From Eublepharis macularius (lineage: Eukaryota; Chordata; Lepidosauria; Squamata; Eublepharidae): a DNA stretch of 64,000 bases. Positions 22,481 to 33,827 of the stretch are shown piece after piece. A model generated the notes under the pieces. The model made no database searches, was not told the origin of the DNA, and saw only the letters and a program-made list of their open reading frames with translations. The DNA is taken from assembly GCF_028583425.1 (NCBI RefSeq), contig NC_072806.1:39416001-39480000 (forward strand), written 5' to 3'. Made by a program: the position numbers and the translations under genes. The first letter of the stretch is position 1. Every line of letters starts with the position of its first letter.

Positions 22481-23275
22481 GGTTTTCCATATAGATAGAA
22501 AGTAAGAAAGAAGAAAAAAGAGAGTAAGAGAGAAAAGCAAGAGAAAAGAATACAAACATTTCATCAGGCTTGCTTATATCAACATTCTAGTTCTCCAGAT
22601 CTCATATTTTATCTTAACACAAAATTGACTGTGATTTCTGATATTTCATGCAGTATTGCCTTACTACATTTTAGTCTCTATATTTATCTTTAATCCATTT
22701 GTAGAAGGAAGTCCATGGAACAAAAAAGTCTTCTTCCATTTGTCCTTTCATTAATTATTTTGTCCATTTCCGCAGTGTCCATTATCTTCACTATTAATTC
22801 CTCTTGCTGAGGTATTATTTGACATTTCCAGTAAGATGCTAATAAAATTCTGGCCGCTGTTACTACATGAATTGTGAAGTGCTTCTGTTCTTTATTCATA
22901 TCTAGCATAGTTTAGAAAAAAATGTCTCTGGTTTAAGGGGAATTGAAATCTGTAAAATAGTTTGCAATAATGTGTGCACCATTATCCAAAATCTATGCAC
23001 CTCCTTACAGGACCACCACATATGAAAAAATGTCCCTGTATGTTTCCCACATTTCCAACACTTATTTGACGTGTTTTTATACATTTTAGCCAGTCTGTCC
23101 GGTGTTAGATACCATCTGTAAAACATCTTATATAAATTCTCTTTAAATGTGACAGACTTAGTTATTTTAACATTCACTTTCCATATCTTGTTCCATTGTA
23201 CCAAGTCAATATTATATCCTAAGTGCTGTGCCCATAAAATTTTACATTTTACAAAAGTGAAACCCACCAGCCCCC
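22440..23275 (-). mobile_element. L1 LINE fragment (ORF2 C-terminus), antisense
   Basis: On the minus strand, 22905-23260 encodes KITKSVTFKENLYKMFYRW, YLTPDRLAKMY, then CWKCGKHTGTFFHMWWSC, which is the L1 ORF2 C-terminal block. It continues toward 22690 as RILLASYWK-type residues with stops. 5'-truncated; joins a SCAN-like relic at about 23290. Confidence 0.8.
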
Positions 23276-23489
23276 TCCCACCCCAATCACCCAAGCCAAT
23301 GCAGGTTGCTGCCGATGTCTCTGCCGGGTCCACTGATGAAGTTTTTGGGGATGCCCTGGCTTCACTGTTGCACGGTATTCGGGAGGCCGGTCTGAAGGGA
23401 AGTGACCCACCACCAGCCCCGTTCCATCGTCCTCAGCCCACCAACCCCACCCATTCTTCTTTCAAGTGATGTCCCTGACCAAGGAGGGT

Positions 23490-24340
23490 TCAATCTCAGT
23501 CTGTTGCTTCACTGGCCCATGACATATGCTTCCAGTAGGGCCATAGCTTCCTCCAGAGTTTTGAGCTTGTTGCAGAGGAGCCAGTGGTGCTCTGCTGGGG
23601 GAACAAGGCAATGTATAGCTCCAGCATTACTAGCTCAGCTACCTGTTCCATTGTCCACACAGAAGTTGTGAGCCAGTAGAGGGCCCTGGTCTTCACCTTC
23701 TGTCCAAGGACGTGTACGTGTGACCTGTCAGTGATAAGAGCACACAGCCATCTCTGGTATGTTTCTTCCATAATGTTCAGTGTGTTAAAGATTACCATTT
23801 TTACATTTTTGTAGTCTGTAGCCTCTAAGGGCATTGAGATGTCCACCAACTCCTCAGCTGGATCATCAAGCATGGGGTCAGAATAGTGGCTCATTGCGTG
23901 GGGTCCCACCGGGCCACCTAGGTGAGTCCTTGAAGGTGTTCAAGAATTCCTTGGGATCATCTTTCAGACCCATCTTGCCCATTCATAGCCACAGCTGCAA
24001 AATGCCAGCATCTGCTGGCACCACTAAACATACCTGTCTGGCCTGCTCAGACCAACTCTGTTGTGCCTCTTGCTAAGTCTAGACAATTTTCTCAGAGAAA
24101 TGTGGTTCTCCCATCTGTCATTGCAGCTTCTCTCTGGCACCGTGGCGCCTCCAGAGCTAGCAGCAGTAGCCAGAGAATTCATGCCAGCCATGTCATTTTT
24201 GGTCCTTAGTATCTCCACTATTGTTGGGCCTAGGGTTGAAGTTGCTGTTGCAGCTGCCAGTCGTTGATGGGGCTAGCAAGATTGGTGTTCCTAACAAACT
24301 GTGGTAAGGCCTCCAATCCTTTCCGTCCCATCCCCCGCAA
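23490..24340 (-). mobile_element. SCAN-like gag relic (retroelement-derived), fossil
   Basis: The minus-strand reading at about 23570-23850 contains NIMEETYQRWLCA and WTMEQVAELVMLELYIALFP. These resemble the SCAN/gag domain of reptile Gmr1-like Gypsy retrotransposons, from which host SCAN domains derive. The rest of the element was not identified. It is clearly broken. A host SCAN zinc-finger gene is less likely, as no zinc fingers are nearby. Confidence 0.5.
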
Positions 24341-24344
24341 CAAA

Positions 24345-25560
24345 TGAGCTTAACACAAGTTTTGCCTGGTAATCTTTATTGAATACAAAGACAGCCCCTT
24401 CACTGCCCGGCTGGGTGACTTATTCCTCCCACTCCATTCCCAGCCACCCCCAACTGCTCTGCCATACTGCTTTTAAGGTGTGCCTTACCCACAGGCCGTG
24501 CTCCCAGCCTCCTCTTCCGCCCTCCGGGTGCCTCCAGCCAAGGGCCGTGCCCTCCCCCATTGCAGCTGCATCTGCAAATGCCAGCTAACCTCTTCTTGAG
24601 GTCAGAGTTCCTGGGAACACCTGCCTGTCTGACCCGTCACTCTTGGGTTCTTCCCACCTCCCAGTAACCTTCAAAGTGGGCCCAGGAGGGTAGGCTGTGT
24701 GCCTGGACAGGGCTCACATTCCTCCAAAGCTGCCTTCACCCTGGGATAGCCCCTTCTTGTACAGGCCTTGGTTACAGATGGTTATAGTTAACTGGATAGC
24801 TAGAACACTGTAACTGTAGGTCTGTCTACTGTAACCAGTGTACTAGTTCCCAGCTTCATTTTTTTAAAAAAAATACAAAGTCTCTTGCCCTTATGGATGC
24901 AGAGTTGTAATGGGAAATGCTTCCTGTACCCAAGATCTTCCCAAGTGACTATGCTTCCCTCCCATCGGAACGTCTTTGTTTGCAGGGGCCTGCCATGGAC
25001 CATCTCCATGTTTCCTTCTGTTCTCCTCCAGGAAAGAACTTGGCAGAATCGTCAGCTTACCAGGGTGTTTTTGCATCTAGGTGGCCTGAATTCATGCAAA
25101 AAAGTGGCAAGGTAGTAACATACCCTGGGAAGGCTTTTCTCTGCTAATCCCCACTTGGAGCACAGTTGATACCTATTTGATCACTCACCTGAAGCTGTGG
25201 ACAATTAGCTACTTGTGAACAGGTGAGGCATTCTGTCAGAACCCGAGAAAGCTCAGGATGGGGCGATGGCATCTGCTTTGCCCATAGCAAGTGAATCTGC
25301 ACCAGGATAAAAGCCTCGCAAATGCTGGGAGGGCAGAAGAAGCTCTAGTCAGATGGGGAAACCAGACCATGGGAAGAGGGAGCAGAAGCCAGAGAAAGCA
25401 AAGGAGAGGCAAGTTATAAAGATTTCTTTGAATCTTTTCTGATCAAGAGAATTGACTCCTGCTCCTTCTTAGACCTCAGTAAAAGAGAAATCACCTCCCT
25501 CTCTCCCCGACATGCCAGAAGAGTAGGAGGAAGGGAGGGAGATAGTGGCCCATTTCACAT
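24345..25560. other. Intergenic, unassigned
   Basis: No exon with splice signals. A minus-strand AATAAA (about 24381-24386) next to the gag relic could belong to its terminal repeat, but I cannot delimit one. Confidence 0.35.
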
Positions 25561-25904
25561 TCGTGGTTAAAGTCACACATGCATTTTATACTGTCAGGTG
25601 CTGGTTCGATTTGGAGTCCTGTTGTTGCTTTTTATACTAAATATATGGCACCAGTACAGTTGCGGGCTTTGCGGGCTTTGGATGTCACATCACTCTTTTT
25701 TTAAAAAACTTTGAGCATGCATAGTAACACTGTGATGTCGCAACCTCATTGGACTTTGAATTCCCGCCCCTCCCTATGTTCTTTGATAGTTCATTGTCCT
25801 GATATTTCCCCCCAAAGAATCTTCATGCAAAGATTGGTTGTCAGTTTTCACTGGACAGTCTTGAAACCTTCACTGATGTTGCCGTTCTCCCCCACCCCCA
25901 CCCC

Positions 25905-26330
25905 TTTTAATCTACCTTTTCGCAAAGAGAGGGCTGCAAAGCAGGATCCTGCCGGGCGCAGCTGAGCCGCAGCTCTCAGTGGTGGCACCAGGATGCACCC
26001 TGCTCCACTTTGGCTGGAAGAGCTGCAGAGCAGCCGAGAGCACCCAGTACCGCTTGCCTCTCCCCCCACCCTGCCCAGCCTCACAGAGCAATTGCACCTG
26101 GCTTCTCTGGGATGGCGCGGCAGTGGGCAGGCGGGTGGGCTGGAGTGTTGCTGCCTCTCCCCCCCCCCTGCGCACCTTGCAGAGCGATTGAACTCGGCTT
26201 CTCCCGGGTGGCACAGCTGGGGGGGGGGTCTGGAACGTTGCTGCCTCTTCCCCCCACCCATCCTGCAGAGTGACACAGCTCCAGGCCGCGGCCCAGCCTC
26301 GCAGTGCAAGTGCGCCAGGCTCCTCCATTA
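25905..26330. repeat. GC-rich degenerate tandem repeat, unit about 95-105 bp
   Basis: Three to four loosely similar units carry recurring blocks: 'ggctggaa.gct / gctggagtgttgctgcctctcccccc / gctgcctcttccccccaccc', 'ccttgcagagcgatt / cctgcagagtgac / cctcacagagcaatt', and 'cggcttctcccgggtggcac'. C-runs punctuate it. Long ORFs on both strands here are GC-driven. Confidence 0.6.
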
Positions 26331-26339
26331 AATGTGATT

Positions 26340-27220
26340 ATGGAGGAAGGATAAACAACACAGAAACGTTACTGCGTATTTGTTCTATTTAAAAATAAAC
26401 GTAATTGCACAAATGCATGCAGGATTGAGCTGAGCATGGGAGCAACTTTGGGGTCTGCACTGACCAATCAAAAGGCAAGAAAGAGGAGAGGTGGGGAGAA
26501 AAGTGAAAGAGGCATTCATACTGACATTGATCGCAACAAGCGTGAATGGACAGCTGACTCAAAATTAAAGTCACACCATGTGCACAGGGAGAAAAAGCGG
26601 ACAAAGAGCATGGTCGCATCCTGTGACTACCTCGGTAGTCTGAAACTGCTGAAAACATGGGATGTGAACCAGGGACTGAGACGATGGAAAGATCGAGTGT
26701 GAAAGACCTCAGTGACAACCACCAGTAACGGCTGCCTAGTAGACAAGCAGACACTTATAAGGCCTTGCTTGTGGAGGGCAGAGTAGCCGTGGAATACCTG
26801 TAATTATTCAACGAGGGGGTCAAGCAGCTGAGGGTGGCCTGACACCCTTCTCCCCGAGCCCTGCTGAATGCAGGCCACGGGTGGAGACGGAGGGCGTGGG
26901 CCTGGCCTACACAAGGCCTGCAGGGAGATCTGAGAGAATCTTTGCATTCTTGTCCTCTCCCTCACGGGCAACGTAAGTTTCCCACTGAAAGCATGACAGC
27001 GTGGACTTGTGGAGAGCGGAAAGGAGATCTGATGTTTTTTGTTTGGTGCTTCGGGAAAAATAAGGGCATGATCCAGCCAAAGTTAAGCACACATTGTTTA
27101 TATCATGACTGTTATAGGAAGCCACATGAGATATCCCGCAAGGTGGAAAACAGGAATTGTCTGTGTGACAATAAAAAGAGATCCTGCAGAAACAAGAGCC
27201 TTTGAGCTAGTATGGTTGAC
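26340..27220. other. Intergenic, unassigned
   Basis: No gene evidence. 26340-26720 may be an old mobile element, but no inverted ends could be paired with confidence. Confidence 0.35.
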
Positions 27221-27224
27221 AGGG

Positions 27225-27355
27225 GCAAGAACAACAACAACAACAACAACGTTTGATTTATATACCGCCCTTCAGGACAACTTAACACTCACTCAGGGAA
27301 CGGTTTACAAAGTGTGTTGTTATCATCCTCATGACAATCCCGCAGCACATCATAA
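27225..27355 (-). mobile_element. tRNA-derived SINE, second family, antisense 3' part
   Basis: (CAA)n tail at 27232-27250, then 'tttgatttatataccgcccttcaggacaactta', the reverse of the 3' end seen at 3940-3970. The tRNA-like head is missing. Confidence 0.7.
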
Positions 27356-27779
27356 ATGCCTTCTGGTACACTTGAGTAGCTTCTCGTGTTTGGGTGTGTG
27401 TGGATTTTTCCAGATAGAATTAATGTTCTTGGAAACGGTTTACTTATTGGAACCTCTGACCTCCCTCACCATCCAGTAAGTGTTAACTGCTAATTCTGCT
27501 GATTTATGACGGGGCTCACACCTCACCTTTCAACTTTTCCTCCCATTTCCCCTTCTGTTGACATGGACACCTGGAAGACTCACGGTGTAACTCATACCAA
27601 GCCTCATATCCCCCCCCCCCCCTAAAATTTCCTGGTACAATTTTCCTTTCTGTATCTTTCTGACAAAGCAGGCTGTGAGGAAAGAAAGCAAAGGTGCTAC
27701 TGGACTTTGGTTTTATTTTGCTAGGGCAGACTAATCCCCTTGCAATCATACAAAACTGAGTTTTATATGGAGTAGTTCA

Positions 27780-28325
27780 GTATGTGAAGTTTTAATGTGA
27801 AGATTCATCTCAGATATGGAATTAATTCTGGAAGAGTGTATGTTTAACAGTTCTGAGTGTAACTACAATGATTTATTCACATTAATTCTCTGTCTCACGA
27901 GGTTTTTGGCAAAAAACAAGTATTACTGTTACAACATCCATTTGTCTTTATTCTAACAAATTATGGGGAATTTTCATTCTTATCAAACATTTTGAAGAAG
28001 ATACATTTATCAGTATTGAAATGAATTAGACTCAGTAGCTGGTGTCTATTCTGCTGTGAATTATTGCGCCTATGGCAAAGTATTTTGAGACTAATTACTA
28101 CTCTCCTCACATTGTGAATCAGTTAGCTAGCTGTGAAATATTGTACTTGTTGTAAAGTACATTGAAACGAACTCTTCCTGAATTACACACCATTTTAATT
28201 CAGCTGTGAATTATTGTGTTTGTTGTATTTTGAATCTGGTTATCCCTCTCTTCACATGGTGGCAATATATATGTGCGTGGACATTTTTTTACAAACAAAA
28301 TTTCCATGCCACGCACATCATTTTA
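27780..28325. repeat. AT-rich stretch with degenerate 75-bp tandem repeats
   Basis: GCTGTGAA(A/T)TATTG recurs at 28053, 28130 and 28203 (spacings 77 and 73), with 'cttgttgta/tttgttgta' following in the last two. A hairpin (ATGTGCGTGG at 28270-28279 against CCACGCACAT at 28310-28319) closes the stretch just before the CpG island. Confidence 0.55.
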
Positions 28326-28374
28326 CCTGTCATGACATATAAATTGTAGGGTCTTGCTGAGGGTTTTGCCCGAG

Positions 28375-29015
28375 GTCCCACTCCCCGCCCCCCTTTCCCC
28401 TTTGTGTTCGCTCTCTGCACACGGCGAGAGCTTCTGCCCCCAGCAGCCCCCCAGGGGGCGGAGGAGAGCGGCCCGCCGGGGCCTCCTTTGGGACGGTCCT
28501 TTCGCCGGTGGGCAGGCCTGGGGAGGCTCCGGCCGGCGGCTCCCGGCTGCAGGCGCAGCTCGGGGCCGCAGAGCCCGGGGGCGGGGGGAGAGGGGGATGC
28601 GCGCGGCGGGGCTCACGCGGGCCTTGGAGCGGCTCTTCGCCGCCTTCTTCCTGGTGCACGTCCCCATCACGGTGCTGGTCGACTTGCAAGTGGTGTGGCC
28701 TGCCTGGCACCCGCCCGTGGTGAGTGGCCGAGGAGGCCCTTTGCTGGGCGCCTCTCCCGCCCTCTGCCCAGCGGCGCGACCGGCGGCGAAGCCTCCTCCG
28801 CGGCAGGCAGGCAGCCTCCGTCGGGCTCGTGCGCCGCGCGGGGCAGGGCGGGGCGCTCGCGAGCGCCGCGTGGAGGAGACCGGAGTCTGCCCGCGCGCAG
28901 GCCGCTCTGGCCCGGACCGCGGGGCTCCTGCCCACCTGCTCTGCGGGGGCTCCTCTTTCCCCTTCCGGGGAAGTCCAGCAAGAATCCCGCCTGCGTCTGG
29001 GTCTCTGCAACAGCA
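28375..29015 (+). promoter_or_regulatory. CpG island promoter of TMEM97 copy 2
   Basis: GC-rich, CpG-dense block around exon 1, separate from that of copy 1. The start site is not placed. Confidence 0.75.
28597..28719 (+). CDS. TMEM97: TMEM97 copy 2, coding exon 1
   Basis: 41 codons, donor CCCGTG|gtgagt, phase 0. Confidence 0.92.
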
Positions 29016-31807
29016 TCTGCCTCGTCGGCACATTCCAACATTACGGAGTTCTCAGACAGGGTTTGGGGCCCCCACCCTATGGAACCGTGAGTTGGGGGTC
29101 TTCCTAGTTCCCTCACCCCTGTCCCACTCACGCTGGGGTCGAGGTGGTTGGAGGAGAAGGGGATTTAGCGTCTCCCGCCATGCCTGCTGATTTTTACCTG
29201 GACTAGGCTTGGGGAGGGGGGAGGTACCAATTGGCAACCCGGGAAAACCTCTGTGTGTCCTCGTGTCACCTGCATCTGCAAAGGGGAAAGAATATAAAGC
29301 CAGGCTTCTTGCTCCCGACAGCTGGGAGAAGGGGAAAGTCAAACATTCACTAGTTTGCCATCATCTTCCTGAGTTTTTGTTGGGATTTGCAAGTGTCATT
29401 CTCTTCTGTCATGAAGGGGTTAATCTGTTTCTGTCTTAGCTAGGCATAATTAATTAGCATGGGGCCAATTAAATGGCGAGTAACTGTTCCCGCCAGGGTG
29501 AAGGGGAGTTGCATGCCTAATGAACTAATCTAGGATCGATTATTGGCTGACCAGGTTTATTGGGGGCAATTAACATTCTTTCCTTTGTCCAGGACGCCAT
29601 TGCCCACTAGTCAGTTACACAGTTACCTCCAGCATGTAAGGACGTAGAAGCTAGTTAGCTCTTCTTTATTGTATCACCAATGTAACCCTTATCATTTTAT
29701 CCTTTATGTAGTAAACATTATTTTAGAAGCTGAACACAAGTCTCTGTGATTCTTTATCTGCTGTGCAAAGCTCTACTCTGCTAACCATTATCATAAATCA
29801 TACATTATTACCCAACAGTTTTCCAGTCCCTCTCCCTTGGAGGCTGTTTGTTCCTATCTGTCTAACAGGTAAACTTCTTTATCAGTCCGTACTTCCAAGA
29901 AGTGCAGAGCAGTGTACAAAGTTCTTCACAACAACCTTGTCAATGGGGCTAGGGTGAGCAAGCGTGGGGAGGGGCCTATATCCACCCAGCAGGCACCATA
30001 GTTAATTGGGGAGCTGAACCCAGGACTGCTAGATCTCAGTCCGACATGCTGACTGCTCCACCACCCTGGTGCGTTCAGTCTGTCGGAGTGGCTGTTGTCA
30101 GCAGAGCGGAAGAGAATGCTGGCGGCCATCTGGCTGGATCGGGCAGCCGAGCTTGGTCTGCAGGCTTCACTGTTGTTCGGTGGCATGGAGTGAAACAGTT
30201 CTGGTGGCTTCCTGGTTGCTTTGTGAACCAATGGAAGGCATTCATTTTTATCTGTAAATCCAGCAGGTTGGGGCTGCTTTGGTTAGGTGACCTTGTAAGG
30301 TAGGATATGCTTTGCACGCTATTCGAATTTATGGGGGGCGATGTGCCCTTTAAACCTGTATTTACTTTTCCCTTTAAAATCCTAATCAAAGCATGGATGA
30401 AGAGGGAGAGTTTCAATTAGTAAAACGGAGCAGGGAGTGAAGGGTCAAACCCCCCTTCCTGCATGACCCTCATCCATATTGCAGCTGCCACAGACAAATG
30501 AAGACCGGTGACCTTCACCATTTCTGTTTTGTCCATTCTTTAGACATACGGGGAGGGAGATCACCTGCCAAGGTTACACTGTGAGAGTGCAAGGCAAGAC
30601 TGGAAGTGGGAAACTTTCGGATCCCTGTTCATTCCCTCAGCCTCAATGAAATGCCAGTTCCCCAGAAACCTGGGCTCTGCCATTCAGCTCTGGCCTTCCC
30701 ATTTCTTTTTTTCTTCTTGAGCTCTGTCTTAACAGCATTGTATCAAGGAGAGCTTGGGGTTTTATATTTTACCTTTTATTCATTCTCTGTTTTTTGACCT
30801 GTTGCTTTTCTTCCTTCCTCTAAGTTGAAAGAGTTCCTAAAATGGTTCATAACTACATTTAAAGACCCTGTGATGTTGGAGTCCCCTGTCTGGTTTAAGT
30901 CGCTCATCTACTGTGAAGTGTTCTTTCATTTGCCTTTCTTCCCATTTGCAATCTATGCATTCCTTAAAGGTAAGTGCACAAGTTCAGATGGAAGAACAGT
31001 AAGGTTATTTTTTAATATCAGTATTTGTAAATCTTATTTGCATTCTTACAATTCTTGATTTTAGAGCTGCAGCTCTTAAGAATTTCCAGTCCTTTGTATC
31101 TTGCTCACCTTGGGTAGCAAGTTTGGGAAAGCTCTTTCTCTGCCAGAGGCAGGGTTTTTTTCTGGGAAAAGAGGTGGCGGAACTCTCAAGAGGGAAATGA
31201 GGAAGAAATACACGGGATTCTTTGAAATATTATTATTTTCAAGCACTATTGCAGAGTACTTTCAAGAGATGCCGGAACTCTGTTCCACCGCGTTCCCCCT
31301 GAAAAAAAGCCGTGACCAGAGGTCATGGAGAACAGATGTTAAGTGTAGTTCTGGGCTAGATAGACCGACAGTCTGATGCAGGATAAGGCAGCTTTCCAGC
31401 ATCAGATCATGTAAATGCCTGTCAACATCACTGATACATATCCAAGTGGCAGAATTTGGGTTGCCTTACAGAGTTTTCATTCTGAGCAAACGCAGTCTTG
31501 GGTTGAGATCAGTTTGACGGTTGTGGATTGAAAATCATTCATTGTTTTTATCCCAGGTGACTGCAAGTGGATCCGGATCCCTGCCATCATATTTGCAGCA
31601 CATGTAACCACATCAATGGTGCCTATACTGGCACACTTCATGTTCCATGATTTCTCGGGCTCCACGCCCGTGGGGCCAGAGACGTGGTCCGAACGCCTCC
31701 ATCTCTCAGCCATTTATGGCCTGTATTTCATGTTCTCCCTCATGCTTCTCTTTACAATGTTGTTCAGTCCTGCGTACAACTTGACAGAAAAAAGGAAAAC
31801 CAAATAA
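28597..31807 (+). CDS. TMEM97: TMEM97 copy 2 (sigma-2 receptor paralogue), three exons
   Basis: Exons 28597-28719, 30825-30969 and 31557-31807 have lengths 123, 145 and 251, exactly those of copy 1, with the same phases; 172 residues. It starts [20 protein letters not shown] and keeps [45 protein letters not shown], and a basic tail EKRKTK. Acids D29, D55 and E72, matching the human ligand-pocket residues, are retained. About 60% identical to copy 1 by hand count, with exon 1 the most diverged. Introns are much shorter (2.1 and 0.6 kb against 2.3 and 4.1 kb). It is next to IFT20, so by position it is the counterpart of the single mammalian gene. No disabling change was seen. Confidence 0.92.
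29040..29915. other. TMEM97 copy 2 intron 1, unassigned part
   Basis: No exon or recognised repeat. 29440-29640 is AT-rich and may contain an old element. Confidence 0.35.
29920..30068 (-). repeat. Possible antisense tRNA-derived SINE
   Basis: 'gctgaacccaggactgctagatctcagtccgacatgctgactgctcc' (in parts) looks like a reversed box B plus A box region. Diverged, ends unclear. Confidence 0.4.
30825..30969 (+). CDS. TMEM97: TMEM97 copy 2, coding exon 2
   Basis: 145 nt; acceptor tcctctaag at 30824, donor AAAG|gtaagt. Confidence 0.92.
31060..31556 (+). other. Intron 2 segment shared with TMEM97 copy 1
   Basis: AGCAAGTTTGGGAAAG (31118-31133), the 'aaggcagctttcc' block, 'gatacatatccaagtggcag' and 'gttttcattctgagcaaacgcag' align with 7942-8135. 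It supports genomic duplication. Confidence 0.65.
31557..31807 (+). CDS. TMEM97: TMEM97 copy 2, coding exon 3
   Basis: Acceptor tcccag at 31556. Encodes [13 protein letters not shown] to EKRKTK, stop TAA 31805-31807. The stop lies inside an AATAAA (31803-31808). Confidence 0.92.
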
Positions 31808-32083
31808 ACAACGATTGGCACCTTGATCAGGAATGAAGAATCTTTGGCCTGGAAAACTTGCAACATTGACCAGCTGCTCCAGTCAGAAGTGTATACCCAT
31901 GCTAGACCAATCTAGGGCAATAGTCACTCTTACCGAGTTGAATTTGGGTGTCTTAGATGGAGAACTGAAGAACTAGTTTCTTTTCCAAAGACAGTGGACC
32001 CTGTGCAATAATTTCTCCTGATGTCCATAGAACTTGTGTCAATGATACGAGAGAAGGATTCAAATCCCTGCATGTTGTCCTCC

Positions 32084-32243
32084 AGTTGGTAACCCAGCAG
32101 CGTCCCCTTTTGGTTACCCAAAGCCTAAGAATCCTAAAATGGGTTCCCCAGAATTGGAAATACACCCCCCAGAACTGCAGTGTGGGACACGGCAGGCTAT
32201 GCCCTGTGAGGTGGCAACATTCAAACCCAGGAGTGTTCTTTTC
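32084..32243. repeat. Duplicated block X, copy 1
   Basis: Matches 38423-38592 in the same direction: 'cttttggttacccaaagcc / cttttggctcccccaaagcc', 'atcctaaaat', 'actgcagtgtgggacacggcaggc' and 'aggagtgttc'. About 75% identical by eye. Confidence 0.7.
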
Positions 32244-32779
32244 ATCTTTGGCACAAAGACTGCCTAAGGGTGATCATTTGCTTTTCTCATGGCCATCTTT
32301 ACCAGTCGGTACACACGTGCTTGCCATCTCGGATGTTCAGAGCACAGCTGCTTTTCAGCCTGCTAAATTTTTCAACATGCCTCCAGTTCACTCTCGCTGT
32401 TCATGGGGATCCAGTCCCTGTGAATGGTGAAATCCGCAAATACTGGAAGGCAGGGGGTTCAGCTGCCCCCCAGTCACAAAACTATAGATGTCCCTCTGAA
32501 TTTATCTATGCAGTGATTATGATGAGGCCATGGTAGGAGTAAAAACAGGCAGGGGTCTGCACCGCATGATTGGACCCTGAGCTGAAGCAAATATTTGAAT
32601 TCAGGCTGCCAAAAATGTCCTTGAAATATTTTTATTGCTCCTCTCTCGGTAGCCTTTGGGAATAGCTGGACAGGGAAGCTCTACAGCGTTGTCTGCCTTA
32701 ACTGATGGGTCTTAGGAATGGTGCAGAATTCCTTCTTGCAGGATCATCTGGATGCAGGCCTGGGTCACGTGAGCCCACT

Positions 32780-32866
32780 CGGTTGCTGCTGGTTTTACAT
32801 TCTTACTGCTTCTGGCTCATGAATTTTTCCTCGTCCACGTCTGCTTTGCAAAGAATTTCATCAAGG
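32780..32866 (-). pseudogene. Relic of IFT20 last exon (copy 2)
   Basis: The minus strand reads E-I-L-C-K-A-D-V-D-E-E-K-F-M-S-Q-K-Q-stop, against [22 protein letters not shown]-stop of the real exon. The 3'-UTR start also matches (GGTTGCTGCTGGTTTTA against TATTGCTGCTGGTTTGA). It is shortened and lacks the other IFT20 exons. Confidence 0.7.
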
Positions 32867-33062
32867 GGGCTGGTCTGTTAAGGGGGCTGGGTCAGTGCCC
32901 TTCAGCTCAGGCTGCCTCAGCCTCCTTTCTGTCCTCTCCACACAGACAGCCCAGGGGGGCCAAGCTGCCTGCAGAGCCTGTCTCGGTGAGGTCTTCGCTT
33001 CGCTTAGCACTGCAAGCAAGGAAGCCCCTCCCTCCAGAGGGTTCTTCTTCCCACCTTTTCAG

Positions 33063-33236
33063 CAGGCTCATCCACACTTGTTCATTGGGCAAGGAGACCT
33101 CGTTGCGGCTCATTCCGAGTCCTTGACTGGTCAATGGATCCGTAAGAATCCATTGACCAGGCCTGTCAATCTTTTTCTCCCTTCCAGAAAGGGGGAGGAA
33201 AAAACTGACCGATCAAGGAATCTGTAGGATAGAGAA
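33063..33236. repeat. Duplicated block Y, copy 1, with 14-bp hairpin
   Basis: Matches 38822-38968: 'ttcattgggcaag', 'ctggtcaatggatccgtaagaatccattgaccag / ctggtcaacgggtccataagaatccattcaccag' (in parts) and 'agggaatct / aaggaatct'. CTGGTCAATGGAT (33126-33138) pairs with ATCCATTGACCAG (33149-33161). Confidence 0.65.
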
Positions 33237-33827
33237 ATGGACTGGGTACCAAGGCCCCAATGAATTCAAGCAGCACGTTCCCCCCAACCCCTGTTCATAA
33301 TAATTTCTGTGCTAGAGAATGAATGCAGGGTATGTATTTAGGCCATTTCCCTCTTTCCCTTCCCACACAGGTAGAGTAAGAAGGGAGAGTCTGGAAAAGA
33401 GGCTTCACCCTGGGAGGCTTCACCAGCCCATAACCAGCAACCCCTAGGGATTTTTTATGGGTGGACCTCTCGGCAAACAGTGTCACCAATGCTGTGGCAT
33501 TGTGTCTGAGCGAAAAACAAAAGGTGACATAGCAGCCTAACACAGTACTCTATGAATTCAACCAATCATTATGGCAAAGACCATAGAGATGAGTGAAGTT
33601 CCCAGAGCGTCACAGTAAGAGGGTGACATCACTTCTGTTTTTTCACCCCAAATTGACACCATAGCATCAGCCATGCCATCTCTCCCATTTTTGTTCCTCT
33701 TGCTGTTGAGTTAATCAGCAGGAAGATGAGTACAGACAGATAAGCAAGAAGATAAGTTTAAATTAACTTATCTGGCCTTGTATCTTCTTACCTGTTTGAA
33801 CCTTTGACCTCTCTCATCATCTATTAT

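Noticed and set aside
25848-26328. Open frames on both strands in a GC-rich tract, taken as a possible gene
   Set aside because: The frames follow a degenerate tandem repeat and end where it ends; no splice signals or family match.
28323-29190. Overlapping long open frames on both strands around TMEM97 copy 2 exon 1
   Set aside because: CpG-island artefacts. Only the 41-codon exon at 28597-28719 has family identity and a donor site.
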